From Salvia splendens (taxonomy: Eukaryota > Streptophyta > Magnoliopsida > Lamiales > Lamiaceae), in contig NC_056042.1 of assembly GCF_004379255.2 (NCBI RefSeq), positions 16,043,901-16,107,900 of the forward strand: 64,000 bases of DNA, read 5' to 3'. Position 1 is the stretch's first letter. The number at the start of each line of letters is the position of its first letter. The notes under the pieces were generated by a model that saw only the letters and a program-made list of their open reading frames with translations, was not told the DNA's origin and did no database searches. The translations under genes and the position numbers were made by a program. Positions 63,921 to 64,000 of this stretch are shown here, in pieces.

Positions 63921-64000
63921 CCTAAATCCGGAACAAAAAAAAAACGCAGTACAAACGAGGAATGATTAATGTACTCTAGAACTAAAGAAGAAAAAACCCG
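63921..64000. other. Flank beyond the palindrome array
   Basis: A-rich sequence with no gene seen; may hold the end of the MULE. Confidence 0.5.

Overview
The window is plant nuclear DNA, probably from a eudicot. Evidence: L1-clade LINEs whose ORF2 ends in an RNase H domain, Ty3/gypsy elements primed by initiator-Met tRNA, a MuDR-type (MULE) transposon, a tRNA-derived SINE, and retrocopies of plant-like mRNAs (CTP:phosphocholine cytidylyltransferase, ribosomal protein S13, an acidic nuclear protein). I see no ordinary intron-containing host gene. Species is not determined. The region is a dense nest of transposable elements; paired target-site duplications (TSDs) let most insertions be placed in order.

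Nest 1 (1-24048). An old minus-strand LINE (M1; 1-3081 and 23335-24048) was hit by an ORF1-only LINE-like element (C; 3082-23317, 17-bp TSD). C was hit by gypsy element 1 (4963-22850, TSD GATTA). Gypsy 1 later received an intact full-length LINE (F1; 5253-12607), a 5'-truncated LINE (P1; 16749-17790), a second ORF1-only element (A; 18892-21324) and a processed retrocopy (21404-22288).

Nest 2 (24049-41096). Two more ORF1-only pieces (E, D), an LTR remnant, a second intact LINE (LINE2; 24787-32487, inside D), then minus-strand gypsy element 3 (remnant at 24232-24508, main body 32729-41096). Gypsy 3 carries an apparently intact CCT retrogene (35440-36668) and an RPS13 retrocopy (37416-39752), itself split by ORF1-only element B (37471-39197).

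Nest 3 (41097-52350). A rearranged minus-strand LINE (M4) was split by a plus-strand truncated LINE (P3; 42583-50558, 20-bp TSD). P3 was split by gypsy element 2 (44287-50405, TSD TATGA), which holds a tRNA-derived SINE (47399-47588).

Right end (52350-64000). A degenerate LINE (P4), an ORF1-only element (F), an indel-ridden near-copy of LINE2 (P6) running into a 67-base assembly gap (61666-61732), and a minus-strand MULE transposase pseudogene. Its upstream flank holds seven near-identical perfect palindromes.

How the parts relate: F1 and LINE2 keep both ORFs open and could supply reverse transcriptase/endonuclease. The ORF1-only family lacks ORF2 but shares with these LINEs a 5' UTR motif and a 3' terminal stem-loop tail, which suggests mobilisation in trans. 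The same machinery is the likely source of the three mRNA retrocopies and the SINE. The gypsy family has LTRs that begin inside the pol reading frame, a layout reminiscent of CRM (centromeric) chromoviruses, so a pericentromeric location is possible but unproven.
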